64,000 bases of DNA from Bradyrhizobium sp. SZCCT0148 (lineage in GTDB: Bacteria; Pseudomonadota; Alphaproteobacteria; Rhizobiales; Xanthobacteraceae), in assembly GCF_018129985.1 (NCBI RefSeq), contig NZ_JAFCKT010000007.1, positions 1-64,000 of the forward strand. Direction: 5' to 3'. The notes beneath the pieces are model-generated. The model had not been told where the DNA came from. It worked only from the letters and a program-made list of their open reading frames with translations, and did not search any database. Position 1 is the stretch's first letter. The number at the start of each line of letters is the position of its first letter. The position numbers were made by a program, and so were the translations under genes. Positions 24,886 to 32,970 of the stretch are shown here, piece by piece.

Positions 24886-25845
24886 ATGGACACCTCGGAA
24901 AACATCCTGCAACAGGCGTCCCCGGACCTCGTCCGGGGATCGGACACCGCGCGCGCTGCGAAGGCCGCGCGGTGGTCGCCGTCCTTCATCTCCTGGCTGC
25001 AGGCCGGGCCGATGATGCTGGTGTTTCTCGCCTTCTTTCTCATTCCGCTGGTGTTCGTCGTCATCGTCTCGTTCTGGGACTACAACGAATACCAGCTGCT
25101 GCCGGCTTTCTCCGGCCGCGGCTACACCGACACGTTCGAAGGCTGCATCGCGCAGCTCCCTGATCTCTGCACGATCGGGCGAACCTATGTGATGACGCTG
25201 AAGCTCTGCTTCATGGTCTGGGCCATCACGCTGTTCATCGGCTTCTGGGTCGCCTATTTCCTCGCCTTCCACGTCAAGTCGAAAACCTGGCAGATGGGAC
25301 TGTCGCTGCTCTGCACGATCCCGTTCTGGACCTCCAACGTGATCCGCATGATCGCCTGGATCCCCCTGCTCGGCCGGAACGGCCTCGTGAACTCCGGGCT
25401 GATCAAGACGGGGCTGATCAACCACCCGATCGAATGGCTGCTGTTCTCCGAATTCTCCGTGGTGCTGGCGCTGGTGCACCTCTTCACCTTCTTCATGGTG
25501 GTGCCGATCTTCAATTCGATGATCCGCATCGACAAGTCGCTGATCGAGGCCGCCTATGACGCCGGCGCGACCGGCTTCCAGACGCTGGTCAACGTCATCA
25601 TCCCCCTGGCAAAGCCCGGCATCGTGATCGGCTCGATCTTCGTCATCACCATCGTGATGGGCGACTTCATCACCATCGGCGTGATGGGCGGCCAGCAGAT
25701 CGCCGCCGCCGGCAAGATCATCGAGACGCGGGTCAACGCATTGCAGTTCCCGGCCGCAGCGGCCAACGCCGTGATCCTGCTCATCATCACCTTCCTGATC
25801 ATCACGATGATGTCGCGCATCGTCGACATCAAGAAGGAGCTCTAG
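24886..25845 (+). CDS. ABC importer permease, PotB-like
   Basis: A 319-residue inner-membrane permease with about six helices and the EAA loop (LIEAAYDAGATGFQTLVNVIIPLAKPG) that docks the ATPase. It begins 4 bp after the binding-protein stop. The N-terminal extension before the first helix includes SPDLVRGSD, encoded by a perfect DNA palindrome (24920-24938) that looks like an intergenic repeat taken into the reading frame. Confidence 0.92.
   Translation: MDTSENILQQASPDLVRGSDTARAAKAARWSPSFISWLQAGPMMLVFLAFFLIPLVFVVIVSFWDYNEYQLLPAFSGRGYTDTFEGCIAQLPDLCTIGRTYVMTLKLCFMVWAITLFIGFWVAYFLAFHVKSKTWQMGLSLLCTIPFWTSNVIRMIAWIPLLGRNGLVNSGLIKTGLINHPIEWLLFSEFSVVLALVHLFTFFMVVPIFNSMIRIDKSLIEAAYDAGATGFQTLVNVIIPLAKPGIVIGSIFVITIVMGDFITIGVMGGQQIAAAGKIIETRVNALQFPAAAANAVILLIITFLIITMMSRIVDIKKEL
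24920..24938. repeat. palindrome inside the permease coding sequence
   Basis: CCCCGGAC (24920-24927), CTC, GTCCGGGG (24931-24938). This palindrome resembles repeat elements usually found between genes, but here it is translated in frame as part of the dispensable-looking N-terminus. Confidence 0.6.
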
Positions 25846-25847
25846 GC

Positions 25848-26726
25848 ATGACGGAAGGACGCCCGCGCTCGTTCTATGTGCTCGCGATCTTCTTCGCAGC
25901 CTACGTGCTGTTCCTCTACGGGCCCATGATCGCGATCTACGTGCTGTCGTTCCAGGGACCACAAGGCGGCCTCACCTTCCCGATGAACGGCGTGTCGACC
26001 TTCTGGATCGCAAAGCTGTTCAAGGGGACCGGGATCGTCGACCTCGGCGCGGCCTTCCGCCGCTCGCTATTGCTCGGCATCATCGTGATGATCGTCACCG
26101 TCGTGCTGTCGGTCGCCGCCGGCATGGCCTTCCGGCGAAAATTCAAGGCGCAAAGCATCCTGTTCTATTCCGCGATCGCCAGCCTGATCGTACCTTCGAT
26201 CATCACCTCGCTCGGCATCTCGCTCGAATTCCGCATCATCGACGACCTGATCAAGGCGCATTGGAACGAGAATTTCGAGACCTCGATGGGCCTGCTCACG
26301 TCAGGCCTGGGTGCGCATCTGACCTGGACGCTGCCGTTCGGTCTGCTCATCATGTTCGCGATCTTCAACCGCTTCGACCCCAGACTGGAGGAAGCCGCGC
26401 GCGATCTCGGTGCGACGCCGTGGCAGACCTTCCGTCACGTCGTGCTGCCGATCATCCTGCCCTCGGTGATCGGCATCGGGCTGTTCGGCTTCACGCTGTC
26501 CTGGGACGAGCTCGCCCGCTCCAGCCAGGCGATCGGGGCCGTGAATACGCTGCCGCTCGATCTCCAGGGCCTCACCACGACCGTGACGAACCCCGACATC
26601 TATGCGCTCGGCACCGTGATCTCCGCGGTCTCCTTCACCGTGATCGCGCTTGCGCTCGGCACCATCGCCATGCTCAACAAGCGGCAGGCGGCCAAGGGCT
26701 CGGATGCCGGCCAGGGACTTGTCTGA
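25848..26726 (+). CDS. ABC importer permease, PotC-like
   Basis: A 292-residue inner-membrane permease, partner of the preceding gene (2-bp gap). It has about six helices and the EAA motif LEEAARDLGATPWQTFRHVVLPIILP. Together with the ATPase and binding protein it completes a polyamine-type importer. It is followed after 5 bp by the racemase gene. Confidence 0.92.
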   Translation: MTEGRPRSFYVLAIFFAAYVLFLYGPMIAIYVLSFQGPQGGLTFPMNGVSTFWIAKLFKGTGIVDLGAAFRRSLLLGIIVMIVTVVLSVAAGMAFRRKFKAQSILFYSAIASLIVPSIITSLGISLEFRIIDDLIKAHWNENFETSMGLLTSGLGAHLTWTLPFGLLIMFAIFNRFDPRLEEAARDLGATPWQTFRHVVLPIILPSVIGIGLFGFTLSWDELARSSQAIGAVNTLPLDLQGLTTTVTNPDIYALGTVISAVSFTVIALALGTIAMLNKRQAAKGSDAGQGLV

Positions 26727-26731
26727 TCGCG

Positions 26732-27463
26732 ATGCGGCTGCACGTCGTCAATCCCAACACGACCGCGTCGATGACGGCGAAGATCGCCGCTGCGGCGCGC
26801 GCGGTCGCGTTGCCCGGCACTGAGATCGACGCGCGACAGCCGACGATGGGCCCGGTCTCGATCGAAGGATTCTACGACGAGGCCTTTGCCGTCCCCGGCA
26901 TGCTCGGCTGCATCCGCGACGCCGACCGGGACGGTGCGGAGGCCCACATCATCGCCTGCTTCGACGACACTGGCCTGGATGCCGCGCGCGCCGTCGCGAA
27001 GGCACCGGTGGTCGGCATCGGCGAGGCCGGCTTCCACATGGCGAGCCTGCTTGCGGCGCGCTTTGCCGTGGTGACGACGCTCGGTGTCTCCATCGTGCCG
27101 ATCGAGCACAATCTGAAGAAATACGGACTTGCCGAGCGCTGCACCCGCGTCCGCGCCGCCGAGGTCCCGGTGCTCGCGCTCGAGGCGCGCAACACCGAAG
27201 CGCTTACAAAAATCTCCGCGGAGATCGCGGCGGCGATCCGCGACGACCGCGCCGAGGCCATCGTGCTCGGCTGCGCCGGCATGGCCGATCTCGCCGCCGA
27301 GTTCGCCGCCACGCACGGCCTGCCCGTAGTCGATGGCGTCGCCGCGGCGGTCACGCTGGCAGAATCACTGGTGCGGCTGGGACTCAAGACGTCGCGGCTC
27401 GGGCCATATGCGCCGCCACGGTCGAAAGCCTATTCCGGGCGGTTTTCGTCGTTTCAGCCCTGA
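26732..27463 (+). CDS. hydantoin/Asp/Glu racemase-family protein
   Basis: A 243-residue cytosolic protein of the Asp/Glu/hydantoin racemase superfamily, beginning MRLHVVNPNTTASMT, the typical hydantoin-racemase start. The two catalytic-type cysteines are present in IACFDDTGLDAAR and VLGCAGMADLA. These enzymes invert chirality through a two-cysteine mechanism without cofactor. No hydantoinase or carbamoylase is adjacent, so the substrate may be another alpha-substituted compound brought in by the ABC system encoded just upstream (5-bp gap, same operon). Confidence 0.88.
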   Translation: MRLHVVNPNTTASMTAKIAAAARAVALPGTEIDARQPTMGPVSIEGFYDEAFAVPGMLGCIRDADRDGAEAHIIACFDDTGLDAARAVAKAPVVGIGEAGFHMASLLAARFAVVTTLGVSIVPIEHNLKKYGLAERCTRVRAAEVPVLALEARNTEALTKISAEIAAAIRDDRAEAIVLGCAGMADLAAEFAATHGLPVVDGVAAAVTLAESLVRLGLKTSRLGPYAPPRSKAYSGRFSSFQP

Positions 27464-27641
27464 ATCCGACCATCTGACCGGAACGGCGGCGTGCGATATC
27501 CGGGCGCCAAGCGCTTTTCTGGGCCGCAGCCTCTTTTTGGTCCCAATTGTTGCCGATCAGTAACACTTTCGGGACGTCCACGGCGACCTTGAGTCGCCAG
27601 TCTTCGCCACGCACCAAGTTTCAATTTGGGTTTTGTCAGCG

Positions 27642-28136
27642 ATGCTCGATCTCGCAGCGGACACTCGGTCCAGCCCCCTTCTTCGTCTCGGTGCCCAGCC
27701 GATCGCGCTGACCGCCGCCGCTCTTTTCCTTTTGATCGCAGGCGCGACCTCTATCGCGATCTGGCGCGCCTATACCGGCGCCGCTCCTGAGGCCGACCGG
27801 GTGGTGGCATCCCGGCAGCTCCAGGCCCGCACGGCCCAGGCCTCCGAGCAGCTGGTCGAGAAGACCAAGGGTCTCGAGGCGACCCAGCAGGAATCGATCG
27901 ACCAGCTCCAGGTCGTGCAGGACCAGCTCCAGACCATGAAGCGGCTGATGGCGGCGCAGCAGGCGGACACCAAGCGCCTGTCCGAACAGGTCGCATCACT
28001 GAACGAGTCGATCGACGGCTTGCGGCAATCGTTTGCCAGCGCACGGGCAACCGAGGCCGAGACGCCCGCGGTTACCCGTAGGAAACCGGCGCGACACCGT
28101 GTCCACGCCAGTGCGCGAAAACGCGCGCGCGGCTGA
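27642..28136 (+). CDS. single-span membrane protein with a coiled coil, unknown
   Basis: A 164-residue protein. A short N-terminal tail and one transmembrane helix (IALTAAALFLLIAGATSIAIW, about residues 22-44) are followed by a heptad-rich coiled coil from about 60 to 130 (ASEQLVEKTKGLEATQQESIDQ and onward). The C-terminus is very basic (RRKPARHRVHASARKRARG). It is anchored in the inner membrane; the sequence alone does not fix topology. ATG 27642 is preferred to an upstream TTG. No family is recognised. Confidence 0.7.
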   Translation: MLDLAADTRSSPLLRLGAQPIALTAAALFLLIAGATSIAIWRAYTGAAPEADRVVASRQLQARTAQASEQLVEKTKGLEATQQESIDQLQVVQDQLQTMKRLMAAQQADTKRLSEQVASLNESIDGLRQSFASARATEAETPAVTRRKPARHRVHASARKRARG

Positions 28137-28263
28137 GCGCCCGCGCCACTCGGTGGAACTTTTAATTTCGGCACTTGTGAACTGGATCACATTCGCCCGT
28201 ATGATTCCGCGCGATGGTCACTGTTACCGGATGGCGTGAGCCGATTTCAATGTCCGGGGCTGG

Positions 28264-28305
28264 CAAGGTCGTTGACGGTATACTGCGTCAACGACCTTGT
28301 TTTTT
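28264..28305 (+). terminator. very strong Rho-independent terminator
   Basis: CAAGGTCGTTGACG (28264-28277), loop GTATACTG, CGTCAACGACCTTG (28286-28299), then six T. The 14-bp perfect stem sits 128 bp after the coiled-coil gene, so it may end that mRNA or a small RNA within 28137-28305. Confidence 0.9.
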
Positions 28306-28312
28306 CGGGGCG

Positions 28313-28657
28313 CTATTCGCAGACGTCCACGCGGCGGATCCGCCAGCCGGCAGGCGTCATGACACGCTGGCGTGCGACGTAGCAGCCGCCATACCCATCA
28401 TTGTAGTCGCCGTATCCGGTCCGATAGCCGTAATAGGGGTAGCCGTAGCCGTAATAGCCACCGTAATAGCCGGCACCGGCGATCCCCGCCCCGATTGCAA
28501 ATCCGGGCCAAAAGCCGCCCCCGTGCCAGTAGCCGCCGTGGCCCCAGCCACCATGCCCGCCGCCGCCGTGTCCGAATCCCCCGGCGTGGGCCACCTGCGG
28601 CACCGGCATCCCGACCACTGCAGCGGCCAGCGCCGCCATCATCATCCTGCGTAACAT
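28313..28657 (-). CDS. secreted glycine/tyrosine-rich protein
   Basis: A 114-residue exported protein. A signal peptide (MMMAALAAAVVGMPVPQVAHA) is followed by GGFGHGGGGHGGWGHGGYWHGG and a YGYGYPYYGYRTGYGDYNDGY tract. The end holds a small conserved-looking segment with two Cys (GGCYVARQRVMTPAGWRIRRVDVCE). Low-complexity secreted proteins of this kind are common in Bradyrhizobium and have no assigned role. The start at 28657 follows GGAGGATCGAGTG. Confidence 0.8.
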   Translation of the reverse strand: MLRRMMMAALAAAVVGMPVPQVAHAGGFGHGGGGHGGWGHGGYWHGGGFWPGFAIGAGIAGAGYYGGYYGYGYPYYGYRTGYGDYNDGYGGCYVARQRVMTPAGWRIRRVDVCE

Positions 28658-28761
28658 CACTCGATCCTCCGCGTGGACACGCTCCACGCTTCAAAGTGGA
28701 ATCAAGCTAGCGTCACCGGGACATTCCGGACAGCCACGCTGTCTCACTTCCGCGCGAGCAT

Positions 28762-29079
28762 TCAGCAACCGCGGCAGATACTCTTGAGCTTCTTGTCGAG
28801 CAGCTTGTTCTCGGCATTCACCGCGGCATCAGTGCCGGTACCGCTGCCGGTCGTGCCTCCGGAGCCCGCGCCGGATGACTGAGCCGTCCCCAGGCTATTG
28901 GTGCCCGGCGGCGGAGCCGGCGAGTTGGCAACGCCTCCGGCACCGGTCGATCCGGCGGCGCCACCGCTCGATCCGGCAGAACCGCCGCCGGCCTGCGCGA
29001 ACGCGACGGCCGGCATCGCCGAAAGGGCGAAGATCACCATCATGATTTTGAGTGAGGCGGTTGCGGGCGATGCGGCCAT
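28762..29079 (-). CDS. secreted Gly/Ser-rich protein with a CxxC end
   Basis: A 105-residue protein. The signal peptide (LKIMMVIFALSAMPAVAFA) precedes a Gly/Ser/Ala-rich low-complexity region. The C-terminal segment NAENKLLDKKLKSICRGC closes with a CxxC pair. An AAAGGAGAG site lies before the ATG at 29079. No known family; possibly a periplasmic or surface linker-type protein. Confidence 0.7.
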   Translation of the reverse strand: MAASPATASLKIMMVIFALSAMPAVAFAQAGGGSAGSSGGAAGSTGAGGVANSPAPPPGTNSLGTAQSSGAGSGGTTGSGTGTDAAVNAENKLLDKKLKSICRGC

Positions 29080-29224
29080 TGGAAACTCTCCTTTGCCGGT
29101 CAACCGCCGCGGCGAAGTCAAGTTCCGGAACAAATATCGCCGCGTCAGCTTGAATCAAAAGGATAGCGCGATGGCGCGCATCTCCATGACCTGCGTCCTC
29201 CAACAACAGAAAGGTGAAGTCACG

Positions 29225-29389
29225 ATGACGGATCGCGACCCTTTTGCCGAAGGCGAACACGCCGCGCGGCAAAACATTCCCGCTGAAGCCAATCCTTATT
29301 CAGACGGCAGCGACGAGCACGCGTTGTGGTCGGCGGGCCATGAGAAGATCGCGAGCGCCATGGAAGCAAGCGAGTCCGAAGGCACCTAG
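29225..29389 (+). CDS. small Rmf/CrpP-like protein
   Basis: A 54-residue protein (MTDRDPFAEGEHAARQ...). The spacing of FxxGxxAA, NPY and WxxGHEK resembles the ribosome modulation factor/CrpP group: a glycine-alanine helix, an NPY turn and a second helix with W-x-x-G. If correct it could bind the ribosome in stationary phase, but the match is by eye only. An AAAGGTGAAG site precedes the ATG; an in-frame ATG at 29171 would add 18 residues. The stop overlaps the convergent carbonic-anhydrase gene by 4 bp. Confidence 0.6.
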   Translation: MTDRDPFAEGEHAARQNIPAEANPYSDGSDEHALWSAGHEKIASAMEASESEGT

Positions 29390-29916
29390 CCAACCCGCTT
29401 CAGGCCCTTCTTGAAGCGCGGACCGTTGGCGACGTAGAACTTCGCCGCACTTCCCATCTTCTGCACCTGGGCGTCGTCGAGCGTGCGGATCACGCGCGCC
29501 GGTGAGCCGATGATCAGGGAACGTTCGGGAAATTCCTTGCCCTCGGTGATGACGGAGCCGGCTCCGACGATGCTGTTGCGGCCGATCTTCGCGCCGTTCA
29601 TCACGATCGAGCCCATGCCGATCAGCGCGCCCTCGCCGATGGTGCATCCGTGCAGGATGACGTTGTGGCCGACGGTGCAGTTGGTTCCGATGACCAGCGG
29701 AAAGCCAAGATCGGTGTGGCAGGTCGAACCGTCCTGCACATTGGCACCCTCGCCGATCTCGATCCACTCATTATCGCCGCGCAGCACCGCGCCGAACCAG
29801 ACGCTCGCACCGGGCTTCAGGCGCACGCGGCCGATGACCGTGGCGGTGTCCGCGATGAAATAATTGCCGTCGGCGGGAAGGTCGGGCGCCTGCCCGTCGA
29901 GCTCGTAGATCGCCAT
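29386..29916 (-). CDS. gamma-carbonic anhydrase-family protein
   Basis: A 176-residue left-handed beta-helix protein built of hexapeptide repeats. The three zinc-type histidines are present in TCHTDLG and VGHNVILHGC, as in gamma-carbonic anhydrases of the YrdA/PaaY group. These form trimers; many have weak or no hydratase activity, so the true reaction is uncertain. Cytosolic, single gene. Confidence 0.9.
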   Translation of the reverse strand: MAIYELDGQAPDLPADGNYFIADTATVIGRVRLKPGASVWFGAVLRGDNEWIEIGEGANVQDGSTCHTDLGFPLVIGTNCTVGHNVILHGCTIGEGALIGMGSIVMNGAKIGRNSIVGAGSVITEGKEFPERSLIIGSPARVIRTLDDAQVQKMGSAAKFYVANGPRFKKGLKRVG

Positions 29917-30000
29917 GGAAGTCTCCTGTCGCGTTGACCACAGGCATAGCGAAACGGCAGCCGCGACGCAAAGGCGCCTGCAGCGCTCAGTCCGCGGGCG

Positions 30001-30330
30001 TCAACCCAGAACGCCGGCGGCGCGCAGCGTCATCAGGAAGAACGTGCCGCTCATCATGCTCCAGAAGCCGGCGATGACCGTCGCCATCATCACGAATTCG
30101 GCGCGGCGGCTTTCCACCCGCATGCCGCGCAGCGTGTTGCGCATGATGATGAAAGGCGCGGCGAACACCAGGAACGGCACCGCAGCGAAGGTCTTCGGCG
30201 CCACGCCGTCCTGCAACAGGCCGAAGCCGGCGGGCCGCTGCGCCAGCGCCTGGTATCCGTTCACGAGCGCGCCCGCGAGTGCGAAACCGATGAAGATGGA
30301 GAAGAAGGTATTGAGAGCTTCAGGTGTCAT
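30001..30330 (-). CDS. small inner-membrane protein, unknown
   Basis: A 109-residue protein with three hydrophobic helices (about 6-28, 48-62 and 78-102) and no recognised domain. It is divergent from the next gene across a perfect CtrA box, which hints at cell-cycle regulation. Codon use is normal for the region. Confidence 0.75.
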   Translation of the reverse strand: MTPEALNTFFSIFIGFALAGALVNGYQALAQRPAGFGLLQDGVAPKTFAAVPFLVFAAPFIIMRNTLRGMRVESRRAEFVMMATVIAGFWSMMSGTFFLMTLRAAGVLG

Positions 30331-30402
30331 AGGAACAGTCCGCCCTTACGCAACGCCGGAGCATTCCTGTGACAAATCGTGCCGGTTAACGCTACATTAT
30401 CC

Positions 30403-30418
30403 TTAAGGGAAGGTTAAC
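30403..30418. promoter_or_regulatory. perfect CtrA-type box TTAA-N7-TTAAC
   Basis: TTAA (30403-30406), GGGAAGG, TTAAC (30414-30418). A second GGTTAACGC copy lies upstream at 30384-30392. The box is 72 bp from the minus-strand membrane-protein start and 133 bp from the plus-strand start. Confidence 0.6.
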
Positions 30419-30551
30419 GCCGCCGTCCCGTTCACGCAGGGCCGTCTCCGCCCATAGCGGCCGGGAACGCTGCGTGAAATCGCCGCCGCATGGCATATTC
30501 GCCGCTGATTCGTCGGCCACCGGCCGACGTCCGGCGACCTCGCGCAAGCTC

Positions 30552-31259
30552 ATGACGGTGTTTTCGGCAGTTCCCAATAGGCCTCCCCGCACGCGCAGCT
30601 GGGCGCATGCCATCCCGATCGTGCTCGGCGGCATTGCTGCGGGCTGTGCGGTCGCGCTCGTCGCCTATCTGCTCTGGCCGACCTGGGGCACCCGCGGCGC
30701 GGACGCCCCGGACAAGCTGCCGGTGAGCGTCGGCGGCACGCTCTTCAACCTGCCGGTGACGGCGATCCGCATGAAGATCCAGCGGCACTCCGGGCCGCAG
30801 GAGCGTATCGATCTCGACTTCCTCTATCCCTCGCTCGAGCCGCCCAGCGCGCCGAAGCACGTCACCGCCGACACGGTGGAAGCGGCGGTGCAGTCGATCG
30901 ACCGCATCTTCCTGTCGATTGCGGCGCATCACGATGCGCTCTCGCCCGAGCAGCGGACAGCCACGATCTATCCGCGCTATCTCGACAAGGCCGGGGCGAC
31001 GCCCGCGGATGGCCTGACGATGCGGATGTTCCGCGCCGACACGCCCTACGGCAGCGAGGACTTCTATTCCGCGGCAAGCCCTGCTCTGACGGCGCGCTGC
31101 ACCCGCGATGCAGCCACTCCGGGCATGTGCCTGTCCGAGCGCCGCGTCGGCGGCGCCGACCTCACCTTCCGCTATCCGCGGAGCTGGCTGTCGCAGTGGC
31201 ACGATGTGGCAGAGGCCATGGACCGGCTGACGACGCAACTGCGCGGGCCGAAGGGGTAA
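30552..31259 (+). CDS. membrane-anchored periplasmic protein, unknown
   Basis: A 235-residue protein. A short cytosolic tail precedes one transmembrane helix (AIPIVLGGIAAGCAVALVAYLLW, about 20-42) and a periplasmic domain of about 190 residues with two Cys (ARCTRDAATPGMCLSERR) likely in a disulfide. ATG 30552 is used; a GTG at 30474 would add 26 residues. No family is recognised. The upstream CtrA box suggests a link to the cell cycle or envelope. Confidence 0.75.
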   Translation: MTVFSAVPNRPPRTRSWAHAIPIVLGGIAAGCAVALVAYLLWPTWGTRGADAPDKLPVSVGGTLFNLPVTAIRMKIQRHSGPQERIDLDFLYPSLEPPSAPKHVTADTVEAAVQSIDRIFLSIAAHHDALSPEQRTATIYPRYLDKAGATPADGLTMRMFRADTPYGSEDFYSAASPALTARCTRDAATPGMCLSERRVGGADLTFRYPRSWLSQWHDVAEAMDRLTTQLRGPKG

Positions 31260-31440
31260 GCGAGCCCGTTCGGCTCAGCTCCGACCTAAAAATTGCGAAA
31301 ACAACCCCATGCACAGTAGCCAAGCGCCTGCGATTGTTCGTATTTTTCGAAGCCGAATTTCAGCGTTTTGATGCTGTCATGGGGCAGCCGTGAAGCTGCT
31401 CATCGTCCTAAGACAAGCGCGCCTGATCTTCGGAGCATGT

Positions 31441-31485
31441 CCCGGACGCGCTGCAGCGTTCTGACGCTGCTGCGCTGCGTCCGGG
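31441..31485. repeat. palindromic repeat, short member of the 7762-7896 family
   Basis: CCCGGACGC (31441-31449) pairs with GCGTCCGGG (31477-31485), with an inner GCAGCG / CGCTGC pair. It fills the gap between convergent genes. Confidence 0.7.
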
Positions 31486-31514
31486 TCAAGAGGCCGAAAC
31501 GGCCGGTGTAACTT

Positions 31515-31733
31515 CTACTCCTGATCGACGAGATCGTCCTCGAGGATCGCCATCTGGAACTGGAACGAGCGATCGTCGTCCTCGTCGTCGACGAAGAGCA
31601 CGCCGATGAATTCCTCGCCGATATAGACCTCAGCGGAATCGTCCTTCTTCGGCCGCGGCACGACGCGAATCTTGGGATTGCCGAATACGCGCTTCAGATA
31701 CGCATCGAGCTTTCTGACTTCTTTCACGTCCAC
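31515..31733 (-). CDS. DUF3126-family protein
   Basis: A 72-residue acidic protein (MDVKEVRKLDAYLKRVFGNPKIRVV...) matching DUF3126, a small alphaproteobacterial family of unknown function. The C-terminus is strongly acidic (VDDEDDDRSFQFQMAILEDDLVDQE). The gene follows cysE on the same strand by 123 bp, an arrangement I recall as common in this order, so a role tied to cysteine synthesis has been suspected but is not shown. Confidence 0.88.
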   Translation of the reverse strand: MDVKEVRKLDAYLKRVFGNPKIRVVPRPKKDDSAEVYIGEEFIGVLFVDDEDDDRSFQFQMAILEDDLVDQE

Positions 31734-31856
31734 GGCAAGTCTCCGATCGAAAAATGGTCGGCGGGTTTTAGGACGAGACGCGACGAACCGCCAGCATGAA
31801 TTGCCAAAGAATTTGGGGACGAAAAGGGCTGGAGAATCCAGCCCTTACACGCGAGC

Positions 31857-32681
31857 TCAAAGCCCCGTCGCGTTGATCATCTGATCCATGGTGCGCGAGG
31901 GCTCGGCACAGCCGGCCTCGCCGACGATTTTGGCAGGCACGCCCGCGACGGTGACGTTGTGCGGCACAGGCTTGACCACGACCGAGCCGGCGGCAATGCG
32001 CGCACAATGGCCAATCTCGATGTTGCCGAGGATCTTTGCGCCGGCACCGATCAAAACGCCGTGGCGGATCTTCGGATGACGGTCTTCGTTTTCCTTGCCG
32101 GTGCCGCCGAGCGTGACGCCGTGCAGGATCGAGACGTCGTCCTCGATCACCGCCGTCTCGCCGCAGACGAAGCCGGTGGCGTGGTCGAGGAAGATGCCGC
32201 GGCCGATGCGTGCGGCGGGATTGATGTCGGTCTGGAACACCGCGGAGGCGCGGCTCTGCAGGTAATACGCGAAATCCTTGCGGCCCTGCAGATAGAGCCA
32301 GTGCGCCAGGCGGTGAGTTTGGATGGCGTGAAAGCCCTTGAAGTAAAGCAAGGGATCGATGAAGCGCGAGGTCGCGGGATCGCGGTCGTAGACGGCGACG
32401 AGATCGGCGCGGAAGGCGTTGCCGAGATCCGGATCGTCGCGCAACGCTTCATCGTAGGTCTGGCGTACCAGGTCGCCCGATAGCGCGGAGTGATCGAGCC
32501 GGTCGGCGACGCGGTGAATCACCGAATCTTCCAGACGGCTGTGATGCAGCACCGTCGAATAGATGAAGGTCGCAAGCTCGGGCTCGCGACGGACGATGTC
32601 CTCCGCCTCGCTCCGGATCCGATCCCAGATCGGATCGAGCGATGCGAGCTTCCCTCCCGGATTGACCTGATGCACTGCCAT
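31857..32681 (-). CDS. cysE: serine O-acetyltransferase
   Basis: A 274-residue enzyme that makes O-acetylserine from serine and acetyl-CoA, the committed step of cysteine synthesis. The N-terminal helical domain (about 1-150) contains DPATSRFIDPLLYFKGFHAIQ. The left-handed beta-helix follows, with catalytic-site segments DHATGFVCGETAVI and ILHGVTLGGTGK plus DRHPKI. The C-terminal tail includes GVPAKIVG, close to the cysteine feedback site. Length is typical of CysE. It probably shares a transcript with the DUF3126 gene. Confidence 0.95.
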   Translation of the reverse strand: MAVHQVNPGGKLASLDPIWDRIRSEAEDIVRREPELATFIYSTVLHHSRLEDSVIHRVADRLDHSALSGDLVRQTYDEALRDDPDLGNAFRADLVAVYDRDPATSRFIDPLLYFKGFHAIQTHRLAHWLYLQGRKDFAYYLQSRASAVFQTDINPAARIGRGIFLDHATGFVCGETAVIEDDVSILHGVTLGGTGKENEDRHPKIRHGVLIGAGAKILGNIEIGHCARIAAGSVVVKPVPHNVTVAGVPAKIVGEAGCAEPSRTMDQMINATGL

Positions 32682-32970
32682 GATTTGCTCTTTGATATCT
32701 GCTCTTACGCGTGGCTCGTTTTGCCAGCTCTATAGCATAGTTTAGGCGACGACGTCCTGACCGGCTTGCCTGAAAGTGAACAGCGCCTTGCCTCGCGAAA
32801 GCACGCCAAGACGTTGAATCATAACAGTTCTTTCGAAGCGCCCAAGCATCAAGGTCGGCTCAAAGTGGTCAGAGTTCTGCCAAAATCAAGCCGGGCGGCG
32901 TCAAACTATTGGTGAATTCTCACCCAACCGTTATTGCGAGCATGGTCCGAGGCGAGGACGGGGAGCAGAT

